A stretch of DNA of 64,000 nt from contig NC_092461.1 of NCBI RefSeq assembly GCF_047495875.1, positions 46,517,601 to 46,581,600 of the forward strand. Reading direction: 5' to 3'. The translations under genes and the position numbers were made by a program. This DNA is from Pithys albifrons albifrons. Taxonomy: Eukaryota; Chordata; Aves; Passeriformes; Thamnophilidae. Below the pieces are notes generated by a model. That model had not been told where the DNA came from. It was given only the letters and a program-made list of their open reading frames with translations, and did no database searches. Below are positions 35,220 through 45,038 of this stretch, piece by piece (within the stretch, counting starts at the first letter, position 1; each line of letters starts with the position of its first letter).

Positions 35220-36124
35220 GGAGAAATGAACCGAACACGACAGAGATTATAAATCAGAGTTACAATTTAATAACAATATTACAATAAATGCAATGGCGCA
35301 AAGAGAAATGGGTTTTAACCCACAAAACCCAGAAGTATAACTGAGCACCCTGTGGCACAAACACAATAGTGTTTGTTAGCCCCTGTGCTGAGACCTATGT
35401 GGTTCCTCCGAGTCCAAAGTAAAAAACCTGTTGATGCAGATGACAGTCGCCGTCTGGTTGAGAGTGGTGGTCTCCTCCTGTCGAGGTTCTGGTCCTCCTC
35501 TGGGTCCAGTGAGTGGTCCCAGAAGTCCTCAAACCCCAAGATTCTATATGCTCAGGTTCAGGTGGGAGCACCCAGTACCTCCCCCAGGGCAGGGAGTTCC
35601 ACAAAGGGTGATCTAACTCTGTGAGTCAAGGGGTACTTTTGGAATTGTTTCTGGCCCATTAGCAGACACGCCCCCTCAGGCTGCAGTGTGAAGGTGCTAA
35701 CAACTCCACTGAGGGGAGTTATCACAACTCCTGTCTCACAGGCTTCTTCAACACCCAGTTTGTAGCCTGAGGGGTCAGGTGTGCCCTGGGTAGCTGCTGC
35801 AAATTGTCCATTGTCAACAATTCGTGAGAGATTACATAGAGGGTGGAAAATACAGCTTTGGTCACACCCACACAGTGGTCCTGGTTGCTGAACCAGAACA
35901 CTCTTTGAAAAGAGGGCAGCAGTAGCACAAGATGAATTCCCTTCTAAAAATCCCTTGTCTGAAATTGTCCCAGCCACATCCCTCTGAATCCCTCTTGAGG
36001 GGCAGATAAAATGTGGATTTTGATACTGCAAAAATTGCTTACTGTGCAAGATGCTGTTCCCCAGAAGTACTAAACAGTGAGGAGTGGACTTGGGCCCAGC
36101 AATATTATTAGTTGTATTCACCAA
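35196..36124 (-). mobile_element. LTR retrotransposon remnant, antisense
   Basis: Read on the minus strand, the stretch looks like a retroviral-type LTR. It contains direct-repeat-free promoter-like sequence, a CACACTGCAGCCTGAGGGGG region, an ATTAAA poly(A)-type signal near 35262-35267, and a terminus ending in CA at 35196 formed by a perfect hairpin. No primer-binding site follows the end, so this is a solo LTR or a broken copy. The 5' limit is unclear: a purine-rich tract followed by TG on the minus strand at about 35978 could mark it, which would leave 35979-36124 as a scrap of internal sequence. No target-site duplication found. The 188-codon minus-strand open frame at 35558-36124 spans this possible boundary, so it is probably not a protein gene. 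Confidence 0.6.
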
Positions 36125-38154
36125 GCCAGCTATCAGTCAGAAAATATTTAGCTGCCAGCTGTGGGCCAAACCATCAGTGGGATGAAGGAAGGTTTGGGAG
36201 TGTCATGAGGGCATTGCATGTAATCAGTAGTTGTTTTTAGACTGAGACATGTGATGTGTAATATTCCCTTTGTTAATTGTCATGCTGGCTAAAAAAACAT
36301 CCAAGCTTAGTATTTTCCCCAAGGAGAGAAGCTGACATGAAATAATGAAAATCATCACTGAGGTCCAACTGATTTTAAAATACCCCTTAAAGTGATGATA
36401 AAAACTTCAGTGTTGGGTTCAGGGAAAGGAAAGTGAAATATATGCATTTGGCATGGCCTCACATATTATTCTGCTTTAAAGGGCTCAGTGGAGAGAAAAA
36501 AAAAAGTCCAAAAGAAAGTAGAAATTAAATCTCCTAGATTATCGTATGTATTATTTTGTCAATGCAGGACTGAGTCCTTTAATACTTATTTAAGCTTCCC
36601 AGCCCCTAAGGAGCATGATTTATGGGCTTTCTGCTGATCATCAGAAGGTAGGCATAGTTAAAGACTACATCTACTTATGTACTGTGGTTCATGCTTTTGG
36701 CTCCAACAGTCCACTTCTCTGACCCTCGGGTACTGGTGAAATGGCAGACATCTCAGTTTCTCTGCCCTATTTTCTAATTTAATTTTACTCTGAAGAATGA
36801 TACCTTAAATTTGCACCTTTTTTCCCCTTATGGTTTAGCTCTATTTTACTCTAAGGACAGAAATTAGTCAAATTTTTGTTCCAGAAGAAAGGTATGATAT
36901 ACCTTTCCAAAACTTGGAATGAAATGAAAACTGGCATTCAGCTCCCATCATGAATGGTAGGGTATGGAACGCAAACAAAACAATATTATACTGTGGCTTA
37001 TGCACTTTTTAAAAATTAAAAGCTGTACTTTGTGGTTCTCAAGGTCTGAAAATACATCCTCGGTTACATCTGTACAATTCCTCTGACAAAACTGATTGTA
37101 AGCTCTTCTGTTGCCCTTTCACCGAAACCCTTCATTTCTGTGCTTGGATATTTGTCACAAGAACATGTCAGGGGCTGCCATTCCAAGTGCAATGAGCTCA
37201 TGCACACCTTTCCTATCACTGTCACTATCTACAGCTCCTTTGGTGCAGGATCACTGACAGATCCAGGCTCTCCCATGAGCTGGGCTAAAGGAGATGACAG
37301 TGTTTCAAGAGAGAATGCTCAAGAGTTCTCTTTTAATTTGTTTTCCTGAACTTTGTTTGTTAGATATATAAGACAAGGGGTAATCAACGATGTGACAGTA
37401 GAGAAGTATAATATTCTGCAGACTATAAAAGTGTCTTGAACATGTGTTTTTATATTAATGGAGACAATTTTACTTCTGAAACTCAGTGTAGATTAACTAC
37501 ACAAATTATCAGGATTTTATCTAAGAATTCGTAACTGTCCAAAATTCTTTTTAAACTCCCTTCTTTATTATCATTTGGCAGAGATACTTCTTGTTTATTC
37601 CAACAAATATTGCAATCACTTTATTGCTAAATAGATACACTGGAGAAACATGCGCTTAACATCACAACATTTAACACTTAGCCTTTATTAGCATTAAGTA
37701 GTAAAGGTCTCTAATTTGTACTTGGAACACATCTCTAAAGCCAGTTACTAAATTAGAAGGTTATTCAGACAAGATGTTTAATACAACACATGTCTATGCT
37801 GAACAATGCTTCTGTTACAAGAAAATAATCTGCAAATTCTGACATTCCAATTAAAAGTTTCCATCATATACTTTCATCTTAGTGAGGGATCATTCTGAGT
37901 GCCACTTTTGATCACCTGGGCTTCTGGTGGTAACAGTTCTGTGTTTACAGATATCCAATCATCTCTTCTCCCCTTTCCTTCTGCAACCAACAGAAGCAGT
38001 GGGAAAACAAAGTGGATGTATCAAAGTGATAGTGTTAATCTCAAGGACATAATTTTTAAAGAATATCTTAAATATTTTTCTCTATTCAATGTATAGGTGT
38101 TAAGGACACAGAGGAAGAGCAAAGTAAAAATAAAAGGTAAACATACATTTAAAA
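36125..38154. other. intergenic, no features recognised
   Basis: 2 kb of AT-rich DNA with no gene or repeat family recognised. Confidence 0.6.
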
Positions 38155-38262
38155 CATACTATATTAGCATATATTTTAATATATTTATTTTATATATATT
38201 TAATTAAGCATATAAATATGTAACTGACACCAAACATATAAATATATATATATTCAAATATA
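38155..38262. repeat. AT-rich low-complexity tract
   Basis: About 108 bases made almost entirely of A and T, with repeated ATATAT and CATATAAATAT motifs (the phrase CATATAAATAT occurs twice, near 38209 and 38235). It directly precedes a CR1 fragment. Confidence 0.85.
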
Positions 38263-38299
38263 AAAGAGAGCTTATAAGAAGATGGAGCACACAGAGAAA

Positions 38300-38560
38300 A
38301 GTGAGGAGCAATGACCACAGCTTGCAATGAGGAAAGTTTTCTTTGGATATATGGAAAAGATTTTCACTCTGAGGATAGACAAGAACTGGAAGAGGACACC
38401 CAAAAAGCCTATGAAATCCTCCATCTTGAACATTTTCCAGCCTCAGCTGGACAAGGCTCTCAGCAATCTAACCTAACTTTGAAGCTGGCTATGCTTTGAG
38501 CAAGTGGTTAGACAGATGATCTTTCAGGTCCCTTCCAAATTCAGTTACTCTATGATCTTG
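38300..38560 (+). mobile_element. CR1 fragment, sense, intergenic
   Basis: CR1 3' UTR in the + orientation. It is recognised by GAGGATAGACAAGAACTGG near 38371, a block resembling the consensus 'agccgtctggac...ggtcctgggcaa', and GATCTTTCAGGTCCCTTCC near 38519, followed by a TACTCTATGATCTTGTG tail. Moderately diverged. Confidence 0.8.
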
Positions 38561-39436
38561 TGTGGGTGGGTTTGTATGTATATGAGAGATAAAGCAGTGA
38601 TTGTATAAAGCTTAGGGCAGATGATGTGAAATCTTTGTAAAAGAACTATGTAAAAACTAGTTCAGTTTTCACCTTTGCATTCCACAGGTCCTTGTGAAGC
38701 CATTTTGCTGAGGCCATATTGGAGCATGTTTAAACCTACATATACATTTTGCAAACCTCTACTCTATAGTTAGAGTGCCATGAAAAGTGTTGCAAAACAG
38801 AAAGCCTGAACTGGCTTGGCATACATTATATTTTTAGTAATTTTCTGATCTATATGCTGGCAAACGAAAATCACCATTCTCCAAAAGAAGTGGATTATCT
38901 GCAGCTGTCAAACTGGAATTTGAACTCTCAGATTTAGACTAGGATATCCACACATGAACACACTGGCTCTTGCACACTCCAAGAGAAATATGATGTCCAC
39001 AGCTTCCAGGCAGGAACTGGTTGTCTTATGCCAGTCCAGACCAGGATAGGAGGATATACATGATGTAGAGCATATTATTGTTCTTATTTTTTTCTGTGTT
39101 TCTTTCCCTTTTTTTTTTTTAACAGAAAGAACTGAAAATTAAAATTGAGAGATGTTACTCCTTTTCATTTGCTTCTCTGAGCTGTGAATGAAAACATACA
39201 GCTCTAATGAATTGATGAATTTGTTCCTCTTCAGGCAGAATGCTCCTGGACACTGTTGGAAGCAAAGTCTGCACAAGGAGGTAAAAAGCTGAGGAGGGTG
39301 ATCATGTTTCAGAGAGGGAGAAGAGTCAGAATGAAGACAATCTGTTGATCTCCTCTGGGTTTGAAAGGAAGCTGCATGGGTGTCTAGAGGTGCATAGGGC
39401 AGTCTTCTCACCTTGTTTTGGGAGCTCATGGGGTTT
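38561..39436. other. intergenic, no features recognised
   Basis: Nothing recognised apart from a run of about 16 T before TAACAG near 39107-39126. That run resembles a splice acceptor but has no exon behind it. Confidence 0.6.
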
Positions 39437-39660
39437 GTAGGATTCCCAGATCATGAAGGTTGGTGGGGACCTTGGGAGGTCCTGCAGCCTCTTGCTAAAA
39501 GCAAGAAGAATCAGCAGAGGCCAGACAGGCTGCTCAAGGCCTTGTCCAAAGAAGGCAGGTTCACAACTTCTCTGGGCAAACCTCTTCCAGTGCTAATTCA
39601 TCCTCAGACAAAAAATGTTCTATTATACCTAGCACAAACCTCTCTTGACCATCATAAATA
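39437..39660 (-). mobile_element. CR1 fragment, antisense, intergenic
   Basis: Reverse-orientation CR1 3' UTR. The blocks GGACCTTGGGAGGTCCTGCA near 39468, GGCTGCTCAAGGCCTTGTCC near 39528 and TTCTCTGGGCAAACCTCTTCC near 39568 keep the consensus order. Tail octamers absent; diverged. Confidence 0.8.
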
Positions 39661-41825
39661 GCTAGCTATGTGCTTGAGTTCTTGTCCTTCTTTAGCTCCA
39701 TGTTTTTTTCTTGTTCTTCTCACCCTTTGTTTGTTGTTATCATGCCTTTAGAAGCTCAGCCAAAGGGGATACTCTGATGATCCTCAGCCACCTTTCAGCT
39801 CTCTGACGGGGCTGACTAGTCTCTTCAACATATCTCTTCTTTTCTCCATCTACCCTCTGTCTTTGTGTAGTCTACTCTGAAAACACAAATTAAGATATTA
39901 TTTCTGTATTTGTAACTAATCACCATCTGAGACTTACCTGCAGATTTGACAACCAAACTATATCTGTCTATATCTAGTAAGAAGACTCTTTCCATGCAGC
40001 CTATTTTAAAACATTTTTCCAGCCATCATAGTGTCAAAGCCATGATCATATTCTTTTTGCCAAATATCTTGCTTTTTGCAACATTGCATTCTGTGAATTA
40101 AATCCAATTTAGCCTGCTGTCTATCTAGCATTGTGTTCTTGGCCATTAATTGTAGTGCTTTTTGTCTTGCATGCTTCCACTGATTCCTCCCCAAAACAGG
40201 AAGCATAAGCTGTTTTTCTTCTCTTTGAAAGCATTTCTTGCCTATCATACATGATGCATTACTGAGAGTTTACCTCCAATCATCATTTGATCCAGGAGGC
40301 AGGTCTCCATCATTTAAATTCTGGATCATTCATACAAGTGCTTTTATGCTGTCTCCTTAACAGCCCAGTATGCTTACAAATAGCTCTTGGTAAATATTTT
40401 TTAAAAGTGTAATTGCTTATAATCCTTTTAAGTCATCATAGCTATGTTTCCTACTAAAGTTTTGAAAATGCTGCTCCAGATCATCTACCTGCCTGTTGCA
40501 GTCTGACAGCGTCTCACTGCCTGCACATGTTTCTGTCTGCTCCCTCTGGATGTAGCACACATCAAGCAGTCTCAACAAAGCAGCTATGTCCTGTACTTAG
40601 ATTGCATAATAGGATGCTAGCCCATGGCTACTGCTGCCAGGTATTGTGTGGGTTGCTTGTGGGTAATCTAGCGTGCCTGTCTCAAGCTGGAGGTTGAATC
40701 CCAACGAGGATCGACTGCAAGTTTCCTCCACAGAGCTGGTTCCCACCAGGGCTATGGCCTACCCCGTTGCATACAGGAAAAACTCAGTTCTCTGGCTTAC
40801 TCCTGCTAACAAAGCCTAGGAAATTCACTTGGAGATACTTTGCTCATATTTATTTTCCAAGTCTGGGAGACCTTCAAAGGAGCCTAGGCTGGAGAAGGGT
40901 ACAGGCTATGTTTCCTTAAAAAACAGGGAGACATCCAAAGCCTTTTTCCCCTGAAACTCTGTACTACACTGTGAGAGACCTCAGCCATCATCAGTGTCAG
41001 TAGGACACCTTTCAGAAAGTTCATTTATGATTTCATATATTTCAGATACATCCAGAAATGGAGTTGTGTTAGTGGGAAGGTCCTGATACCACTGTTTGCT
41101 CAAAGGACTCCAAGACTCACCTCCAGGTAACTGTTACAGAGACAAAACCCCACAGCTATGTTTTTTTTGATGTGAGACAGAAAAAGATCAGTTCCTGGAG
41201 TCCTCACAAAGGTGGAGCTAACACCTTTGTTTGATTTCCCCTTCTTGTAGTCTAATCTCTCTATTCCTTGCATCTCAGCTTGGGAGGAGGAAGGGTGGTA
41301 CACCTCTTATTTCTGTATCAGAAAACTGTGAGAACATACTCTAAAGATAGTCCTTCTGCAAAAAAGTCTTAGTGTGAGCTGTCTGTGCATATAACCTGTA
41401 ACATGAAGTTAGAGTGGATATGGGGACTGCACAGCTTGGACAGCTCCAGTTGTTGGTAAACATTCTTCACTAAAATAAATTATGGCCTCTGTTGCAACAA
41501 GTTTTATCAGAAAGTTTCACTGTGTAAGTACATTGGGGAAAATAAAGTCCACAAACCACATACACACATGCCTTATTTTTTGGCACTCTTTCCCTTAGAA
41601 TTCCACTCCAAATCCACTTGGATACCACTTACACTGAGCTGGACTGACCTTGACTGACCGAGTTCTTAGGTCTGTGTTAATTAGTTGACAGGTCACATCT
41701 CTGTAATTCTTCGATTATGACAACACTGAAAGTACAGGCAGTCTGCATAGCACAATAGGATCTCATACACTGTTACCCCCTAATAGAAATTATAATAAAT
41801 AAAGATTTTTCATCAGAAAATACTC
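39661..41825. other. intergenic, no features recognised
   Basis: 2.2 kb with no gene or repeat family I can support. The 80-codon minus frame at 40006-40248 has no recognisable similarity. Confidence 0.6.
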
Positions 41826-42737
41826 ATATCATAGAATCATTGAATGATTTAAGTTGAAATGGACCTTAAATTTCATCTAGTTACAGTCCCCCTGACATGG
41901 GCAGGGTCACCTCCTGCTAGACCAGGTTGCTCAAAGCCCCACCCAACCTGTCCTTGAACACTTTCAGGAAAGTGGAAACTTCCCTGGAAATTTCTCTGGG
42001 CAATCTGTGCCAGTAGTCTCACCACCGTCAGAGTAAACAATTTCTTCTTAATATCTAATCTAGAACTACTCTCACTTTGAAGCCATTCCTCCTTGTCCCG
42101 TCACCAGAGGCCCTTGTAAAAAGTCTCTCCCCATCTTTCTTATAGGCTCCCTTCAGGTACCAGAAGGCTGCAATTAGGTCCCTCCCAGAGCCTTCTCTTC
42201 TCCTGGATGAACAAACCAAGTTGTCTCAGCCTTTCCTCTTAGGAGAAGTGCTCCACCCCTCTAATCTTCTCTTGGTGGCCCTCCTCTGGACTCACTCCAA
42301 CGGGCCAATGTCCTTCTAATGCTGAGGAACCCAGAGCTGGATGCAGCACTCCAGGTGGGATCTCACCAGAGGGGAGTGGAGGAGCAGAATCACAACCCTC
42401 AACTTGTTACCCATCCTACTTTTTATACAACCCAGGATACAGTTTGCTTCCTGGTCTGCAATGCATATTGCCAGCTCATGCTCAGCCTCTCATCCAGCAG
42501 AACCCCCAAGTCCTTCTTGGCAAGGTTGCTCTCCATCTGTTCATCCCCAAACTGTAATGATAGTGGAGGTTGCACTGAACCAAGTCCTGTACCTTGTACT
42601 TGGTCTTCTTAAACCTAATGAAATTCTCATGGCTCCACTTCTTGAGCTTGTCCAGGTCTCTCTGGATGGCATCCCATCCTTCAGGACTGTCATCTGCGTC
42701 AATCAGCTTGGTGTAATCTGCACTCAATCTCTACTGT
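41826..42737 (-). mobile_element. CR1 LINE, antisense, 3' UTR plus end of ORF2
   Basis: The longest CR1 in the window, about 910 bases in reverse. It has the tail ATCATAGAATCATTGAATG at its left end, followed by the 3' UTR. Then the minus-strand frame at 42482-42727 contains SADYTKLIDADDSPEGWDAI and RDLDKLKKWSHENFIRF, the conserved C-terminal part of the CR1 reverse-transcriptase ORF. Frame continuity breaks toward the 3' UTR, so it is dead. Part of the +-strand open frames at 42319-42739 are shadows of this element. Confidence 0.93.
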
Positions 42738-44029
42738 AATGTGACTTTAAAAAACCTTTACATTTGATACTAATGATTAACCTAGTGTACTGCTACTACG
42801 GTACAGTAGGTAAGTGTACAGAAGGGGAGCTCAGGGGCTACAGAAATATCTGAGAGCTTGGGAAACTCAGGATCCAGTTTTGACACTGTCTCATACACCC
42901 CTTTGGATTTCAGGCATTATTTACCTTCTTTGTAACTCAGTCTTCAGTCTGGAAAGTGATGATACTAATGGTTCTCTGCTCCGGAGGAATATTATACTGA
43001 TAAATACAGTCAAAAGTTCTGAGGTCTCAGGATGGGATGGCAAACACCATACAGTCAGACTTCATTTATCTGTGGTTATATTGTTCACGCCATGGATGAA
43101 AAGCCAGCTTGGGTCTAACACGATGTATTAGCTCAGGCACAGTGCCACATGAAAGCAGTTATGCTCTTTCTAGGGCCAGCTCTGTCGTGGAAAGAGTACA
43201 TCTGCTTTTGTGAGAACCGAGCTGGCTCCATCCCGAGGCAGCTCAGGTATTTCATCACTAGAATTATTGGGGTCAGAGGCTGGGGGGAAGGAGGGAGGAG
43301 CAGAAGCACCCAGCACAACCCTGGTGTGGATCCCGATGGGTTTATGAGGTCTGACTTTGCACCAGCTGTGCCAGATTCACAGTTTCCCAGCTTTTGCACC
43401 AGCTTCACAGCGCCCCAGGTCCTGTGGGGCTTATTAGGTCAGGCACAACGGGTCCATCTCCTCAAGCAAGGAGTCATGGTCTGTCTATACCTGCAGTGCC
43501 GAGGAACTGGTTGTGAGCGAGCAGCAGAGAAATAAATGGCACTGTGGGGTCAGTGTAGCAGAGGCTGTGAGGAGTTAACAGACACTGCATCAAAGCTGAA
43601 TTCACCTGGAACCTCTTGGCTTCTCCCTTGTTTGAGCCTTCCTTATCTGTACTGTTGGGGTTCCCATTTTACTACCTCTACAATACTTTTGCCAAGTAGA
43701 CATGTGGCTAGAAGGCACTACAAATCACTTACTGAAGTCACACTTTAGGACTTCTGAGCCATCTTGCCAGGACAATGAAAGTGGTGTTTCAAAGAACAGA
43801 CTTTGGAATATGTGAGATCAGATTTTAGGAAGCCAGAAGGAAAAGCGGGAAAAATAAATGACTCAAGGTCTTAAAACTGGGGTTGGAAGAAATAATTATC
43901 AAACACTGCAGGAAGAAAAGCAAAGAGAAGGAAGAGAAAAGAAGGGAAAAGGAAATAAAAGAGGGGGAGAAAAGTGAGGAGGACTAGCTTTCCCAAAGCT
44001 GTGAGCAGGGAAGAGAAAGGGCGAGGAGG
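42738..44029. other. RSPO2 upstream flank
   Basis: 1.3 kb between the CR1 element and the CpG island. It holds a purine-rich stretch at 43907-43980 (GAAGGAAGAGAAAAGAAGG and similar) just before the island. No gene or repeat recognised. Confidence 0.6.
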
Positions 44030-44516
44030 CTTTGCGAGGAGTAGGAGAAGCCCGCCGAGGAAGAGCCTCCAGGCAAAAGCATCAGGGGCTCTCGGGCCAG
44101 CCCGGCGCTCGGGCCGGCGGGGGCGGGGGCGCGGGCCGGGGCGGGCGGCGCTTGGGCCGGTCGGCGGGAGGGCCGGGGCCACAGCACCACCCACGGACCA
44201 CGGACCTCAGACCCCGCCGCCGCGCATCCCTGCGGAGCCCGCACGGCCGCGACGCATAAAGGAGCGGGCGGAGGCGGGCGGGGGCTCGGCACGGACACCG
44301 CCTGCATGTGCCCGGGAGCCCCCGCCGAGCCCGCGCACCGCCGGCTGCCGCCGGCCCGCGTAGGGCTGACCCGCGGCGCGGGGCCGCGCTCCGGACCCGG
44401 CGGCGGGACGGGATGGCCGTGGGGCCGCGCCGCGGGAGGTACGGGGGGGCTGGGGGCGGCTTCGCCTCGCCGTGCCCGCGACCTGAGCGCGTGTGGGCGG
44501 GGAGCCCCGCGCCGGG

Positions 44517-44524
44517 ATAAATAG
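44517..44524 (+). promoter_or_regulatory. RSPO2: TATA-like box, candidate RSPO2 core promoter
   Basis: ATAAATAG in an otherwise extremely GC-rich context, about 15 bases downstream of a GGGCGGGG box. It predicts a transcription start near 44545-44555, about 400 bases upstream of the start codon. A second candidate, GCATAAAGG, lies at about 44254-44262. Confidence 0.5.
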
Positions 44525-44592
44525 CGCTGTCCCCCGGCTGACAGCCCGTCCCGGGGCGCGCGGGGCACGGGCGGCAGCGCTCGCCCGCCGGT

Positions 44593-44607
44593 ATGGGACA
44601 TAGCTGA
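44593..44607 (+). other. four-codon upstream ORF in RSPO2 leader
   Basis: ATG GGA CAT AGC followed by TGA. If the TATA-like start is used and the region is not spliced out, this is the first AUG of the transcript. It terminates well before the RSPO2 start. Confidence 0.45.
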
Positions 44608-44750
44608 GGCTCTCGTTGGCTCCGCGCTGGAGTTTCGCTCCTACCCCGACCTGGGCTCTGATTTTACTCTGTTTGTTTTTGGGGAGAGCCGGAGCAGGGG
44701 GAGGACCGCGAGAGCCCGGGGCCAAGCCTTTCTCCTCTCTCTCCCTGCAG

Positions 44751-44944
44751 CACAGGGAAGATGCTGGAAGCGGCGGTGAGTTCACAGTGCCCGAGAAGGG
44801 CTGCAAGAGGCGCGTAAACTCCTGCGGTCCCGTGCGGCAGCCGCTGCCCTGCGACCCTCCGCCGGTCGCTCCTCGCCCTGCACGCCGCCGGCATCGACAG
44901 CCCTCGCCGCCGCCGGAGGAGGCTGCCCACTCCAGTGGCCCAGG
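44751..44944 (+). other. RSPO2: RSPO2 5' leader, possible exon start at 44751
   Basis: A strong acceptor-like tract (CCTTTCTCCTCTCTCTCCCTGCAG) ends at 44750, so the coding exon may begin at 44751 after a non-coding first exon. A candidate upstream donor is the GT at 44591. Competing signals are a GTGAGT donor at 44776 and a CAG at 44941-44943 directly before the start codon. The exact exon layout of the leader therefore cannot be settled from sequence alone. Confidence 0.45.
44761..44817 (+). other. 18-codon upstream ORF in RSPO2 leader
   Basis: ATG CTG GAA through GGC GCG TAA, out of frame with RSPO2 and ending 127 bases before its start codon. It would be in the mature mRNA if the exon begins at 44751, and could damp translation of RSPO2. 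It has a purine at -3 (AAG ATG). Confidence 0.55.
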
Positions 44945-45038
44945 ATGCAGTTTCGTCTCTTCTCCTTTGCCTTGATCATCCTGAACTGCATGGATTACGG
45001 CCACTGCCAGCCCGGCCGCTGGAGACGCAGCAAGAGAG
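44945..45038 (+). CDS. RSPO2: RSPO2 (R-spondin 2) first coding exon
   Basis: Encodes MQFRLFSFALIILNCMDYGH then CQPGRWRRSKR plus the first base of the next codon. R-spondin 2 is a secreted ligand of LGR4/5/6 and the ZNRF3/RNF43 ubiquitin ligases, which amplifies Wnt/beta-catenin signalling in limb, lung and muscle development. Residues 1-21 are a hydrophobic signal peptide ending near Cys21. RWRRSKR is a basic, furin-like stretch preceding the first furin-like Cys-rich repeat. Human reads ...DYSHCQGNRWRRSKR, so three positions differ. The donor is an ideal GTGAGT, phase 1, as expected for the junction to ASYVSNPICKGC. The start has A at -3. The rest of the protein lies beyond the window. Confidence 0.96.

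Noticed and set aside
35558..36124. 188-codon minus-strand frame as a retroviral protein gene
   Set aside because: It crosses the probable LTR boundary and continues through LTR sequence. No gag, pol or env motif was recognised.
39107..39126. Long T run ending TAACAG, resembling a 3' splice site
   Set aside because: No coding exon follows and no gene spans this part of the intergenic region.
44616..44975. 119-codon + frame overlapping the RSPO2 start, with a signal-peptide-like beginning
   Set aside because: It starts at TTG, not ATG, and has no ATG before the hydrophobic run. Downstream residues are low-complexity, and the RSPO2 frame is clearly the real one.
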